A stretch of 20,839 nt of DNA from Nymphaea colorata (taxonomy: Eukaryota; Streptophyta; Magnoliopsida; Nymphaeales; Nymphaeaceae). Shown piece after piece: positions 18,964 through 20,839 of this stretch (within the stretch, counting starts at the first letter, position 1; the number at the start of each line of letters is the position of its first letter). The notes beneath the pieces were generated by a model, which saw only the letters and a list, made by a program, of their open reading frames with translations, was not told the origin of the DNA and did not search any database. A program made the translations under genes and the position numbers. Where the stretch lies: the NCBI RefSeq assembly GCF_008831285.2, contig NW_022204960.1, positions 1-20,839 on the forward strand, written 5' to 3'.

Positions 18964-20661
18964 TCATTACTATTTAAGTTCTATTTTTTGTGATGGCTTA
19001 GACTTTTTCAAATTGGACTTATACTTAAAGATCATCTGATATCTCTCGACAGACATTTTCAACCTTTGTTGCCTCAGTTAGAGGTTTTTCACAATCATCT
19101 TCTACTCTTTTAAGTTCAATGGTGGCTCCTTGCCCTACTAAACCACTGATTATGTTTATATTTTCATTATGTGTATAAGTTATATAATCGATCCAGATCA
19201 AAGGATGGAGCTTAGTGACTTCACTAAATTGTCGAAAGCTTTTTCCAGATTGATGCGGGTTTATTCGATTTCACTTTATTTCTTTCTCATGTTCTCCTCC
19301 ATGTTGTTATTCTTCTCAACTTACGTGTTGTATTTTTGTTTCAACTCCTTAACAGCCACTTATAATTCTAGAATAAATGAAAAGCATACCTTAGATTCTT
19401 GATTTTTGCTCATTTCTTGCCTTTTTCTCTTGGACTAAGTGCTCTCTTAGCTCTTTGATTTCTGAAGAAAGTTTTTGCTCTGTTGCTGATGCATTTGATT
19501 TCAGTTGGTCAATGTATACGCTTTGGCTCTATCCGCTTGCACTCATCCTAGCCTCCATTTGGGTGATCAAATTTTTGTTTTCGAGGGATTTAGCTTCAAG
19601 TTATTGATTTTTTCTTGACTAAGCTTCGAGTTTATGCTCCGCATCTGCTTTGAAATCTTGATATTATCGGCTTAAATTTGATGATTTTTTTCTTTATTCC
19701 TCATAAAGCTTTTCAGAACGCTACTTGGCTATACGTTCGCTTTGGGCTTATTCTTAGAGTTGTGATATTCTTCTCTTGAAGCCTTAGATTTAAAATTTGA
19801 TGTTTTTTGATTTGTTGTTCACAAAGTCATTGATCTTGTTGGTGAGAGTGTTGATATTCTTGATGTTTTCTCCGATCTTTGAACCATCTGAAGACATGTT
19901 TGAGCTTGATGTTTTCACTGGGTATTATATAACATCAGATTCATCAAGTTTATCGTAATTTTCTTCTTTTTTTAGGCCGATTTCACTTTAGCTTAGTGAT
20001 TTTTCAGACCGTTCTGATTTTGATGATTTTTCAGTTTAATTTTAAGAGTTTTTCTAAGATATGCCACTCTTAGCACCTGAGAAATCTCCAAGATCCAAAC
20101 TGGCAACCGACGAATCGAGAGGATTCGTAGCTGAAATGCAACTTGATTACCATATTTTTACCTCATTGAATCATACCCCTTCTCTTTTGTATCTTCCTCG
20201 TAAGTTATCCTCATATCCACTTTCGTTCCAGGAACTGGGCATTTATCCAAATTGAATGCTTGATCCATTTCTACATAAAGCATCCCTTACCGTATATTCT
20301 TTTATTGAAAAATTCAGCAAGATCTAGGGTGACAGTTCCTGCAGATTTTTCTCCTTTATCGGTTGTTATTTGAAAACTGTATATGCACTTCATCATAGAA
20401 TCTTTACCTTTTTCTCAACAAACTTGTTAGTTGTGGTATCGAAATACATGTTCACGCTCAATTTTAGAGTTTGATTGAAATTGACGATCCCATTTTGAAC
20501 TGGACAGAGGGTGGTCTATGCGACTTCATTACCTTTATACTTTACTGTTTACTTCTCTTCCAGATCACCTTGACCTGACATGCGAATTTAACGTTGAAAT
20601 GAAGTTTTCGGACCTCTGTGATGAATTGAATCTGGTAGACCTTTAGATTCTTGTTGCTCAT
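18964..20661 (-). CDS. NT-C2 domain coiled-coil protein
   Basis: About 499 aa after removal of seven introns (five well supported). Residues 1 to about 140 form an N-terminal C2-like (NT-C2) domain as in EEIG1/EHBP1-type proteins: LKVYQIQFITEVRKLHFNVK, then FACQVKVIWKRS, a TLCPVQNGIVNFNQTLKLSV strand pair, GEKSAGTVTLDLAEFFNKRI, and LDKCPVPGTKVDMRIT. These proteins bind membranes or link to cytoskeleton in other eukaryotes; that role is inferred here. A Ser/Lys-rich linker follows (about 150-215), then a coiled coil to the C-terminus (RISQLQEQAQSERIAKQRSE, KLSSEIKELREHLVQEKKAR). If the 74-nt intron at 19146-19219 is not used, translation would stop at TGA 19198-19200. The start codon is only about 100 bp from the telomere. 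Confidence 0.8.
19003..19024 (-). other. NT-C2 gene intron 7, 22 nt
   Basis: GTATAAG...AAAAAG, 22 nt. Removal gives the end REISDDLQSKPSQKIELKQQ and TGA at 18964-18966. Retention would run the frame into the GBP-like gene, so splicing is favoured. Confidence 0.6.
19146..19219 (-). other. NT-C2 gene intron 6, possible 74-nt outlier
   Basis: GTCACT...AATCAG. It is the only GT-AG pair in the segment with the length needed to join the coiled-coil frame (FDNLV) to the downstream coding-like frame (GLVGQGATIELKRVEDD). It is far longer than the 20-22 nt norm and has a weak donor, so the alternative is termination at TGA 19198. Confidence 0.4.
19368..19389 (-). other. NT-C2 gene intron 5, 22 nt
   Basis: GTATGC...TTCTAG, 22 nt. 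Splicing joins KSRIQ to ELQVAVKELKQKYN and keeps the coiled coil; unspliced, it reaches TGA after about 20 codons. Confidence 0.85.
20131..20150 (-). other. NT-C2 gene intron 4, 20 nt
   Basis: GTAATCAAGTTGCATTTCAG on the minus strand. It links RQKY to ATNPLDSSVASLDLGD, the Ser-rich linker frame. Confidence 0.8.
20271..20290 (-). other. NT-C2 gene intron 3, 20 nt
   Basis: GTAAGGGATGCTTTATGTAG on the minus strand. It links FFNKRIY to EMDQAFNLDKCPVPG, restoring the last strand of the C2 domain. Confidence 0.9.
20388..20407 (-). other. NT-C2 gene intron 2, 20 nt
   Basis: GTAAAGATTCTATGATGAAG on the minus strand, phase 0, AAG acceptor. It avoids an in-frame TGA and joins KFVEKK to CIYSFQITTDKG. 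Confidence 0.85.
20533..20552 (-). other. NT-C2 gene intron 1, 20 nt
   Basis: GTAAACAGTAAAGTATAAAG on the minus strand. It links VKVIWKRS to NEVAQTTLCPVQ; unspliced, the frame ends at TGA downstream. Confidence 0.85.
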
Positions 20662-20762
20662 TTAAATCAAAGGGTGAACTTATTATAAACTATTCGAGAA
20701 TGGTATGTATATAAGATATATGTTTTAGAAATGATCAAAATAACGGTTATTATTACTTTCGA
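20662..20762 (-). promoter_or_regulatory. Right subtelomeric spacer / promoter of NT-C2 gene
   Basis: A 101-bp AT-rich segment between the telomere and the NT-C2 start codon. It must contain the entire promoter and 5' UTR. TATA-like runs (TATATAAGATATAT and TTATTATAAAC on the plus strand) are present but not specific. Confidence 0.45.
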
Positions 20763-20839
20763 GGGTTGGGGTTGGGGTTGGGGTTGGGGTTGGGGTTGGG
20801 GTTGGGTTGGGGTTGGGGTTGGGGTTGGGGTTGGGGTTG
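20763..20839. repeat. Right telomere, T2G4 repeats
   Basis: Tandem TTGGGG units to the end of the plus strand, with one TTGGG variant near 20810. With the left telomere this shows the window is a whole linear chromosome. Confidence 0.97.

Noticed and set aside
1-20839. tRNA, rRNA or CRISPR features
   Set aside because: I found no cloverleaf with conserved arms, no rRNA-like blocks, and the only regular repeats are protein-coding or telomeric.

Overview
This window is a complete ciliate macronuclear minichromosome. It starts with CCCCAA repeats (1-83) and ends with TTGGGG repeats (20763-20839). Long conserved reading frames run through many in-frame TAA and TAG codons and end only at TGA. TAA/TAG are therefore sense codons: glutamine by default (the oligohymenophorean and Tetrahymena/Paramecium-like code), with glutamate, as in peritrichs, not excluded. 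The genes are cut by tiny introns, most of them exactly 20 nt. A standard-code ORF search fragments every gene. All models below were spliced by hand with TAA/TAG read as sense.

Layout: (1) 150-5424, minus: a THADA/Trm732-like protein of about 1730 aa (partner of the tRNA Cm32 methyltransferase), with four introns of 20-22 nt. Its stop codon is only 66 bp from the left telomere. (2) 5425-9616: an AT-rich, gene-poor stretch holding weak small ORFs, a 233-aa ORF with a transposase-like helix-turn-helix (7032-7733) and a basic Ser/Asn/Gln-rich hypothetical protein (8605-9324). (3) 9617-13767, plus: a protein of about 1380 aa with a Pro/Thr/Lys-rich head, an enormous Glu/Arg/Lys/Leu helical array with a 369-nt higher-order repeat, and a C-terminal CaaX-like box. 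One A is missing from a homopolymer in the array. (4) 13920-16988, plus: a mitochondrial (bacterial-type) isoleucyl-tRNA synthetase-like protein. It has a presequence and C-terminal zinc knuckle, but the HIGH, WTTTPWT, GWDxHG and KMSKS motifs are degenerate, so it is a candidate pseudoenzyme. (5) 17133-18934, plus: a large protein resembling guanylate-binding (GBP/atlastin-type) GTPases with degraded nucleotide-binding motifs, possibly extended or fused upstream. (6) 18964-20661, minus: an NT-C2 domain plus coiled-coil protein with up to seven introns. Its start codon is about 100 bp from the right telomere.

The genes do not form an obvious pathway. Two touch tRNA biology (THADA-like, IleRS-like) and two are probable cytoskeletal or membrane scaffolds (helical-array CaaX protein, NT-C2 coiled coil). 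The most unusual content is the pair of adjacent enzyme-derived proteins with lost catalytic motifs, the nested repeat array, and the 20-nt intron population.
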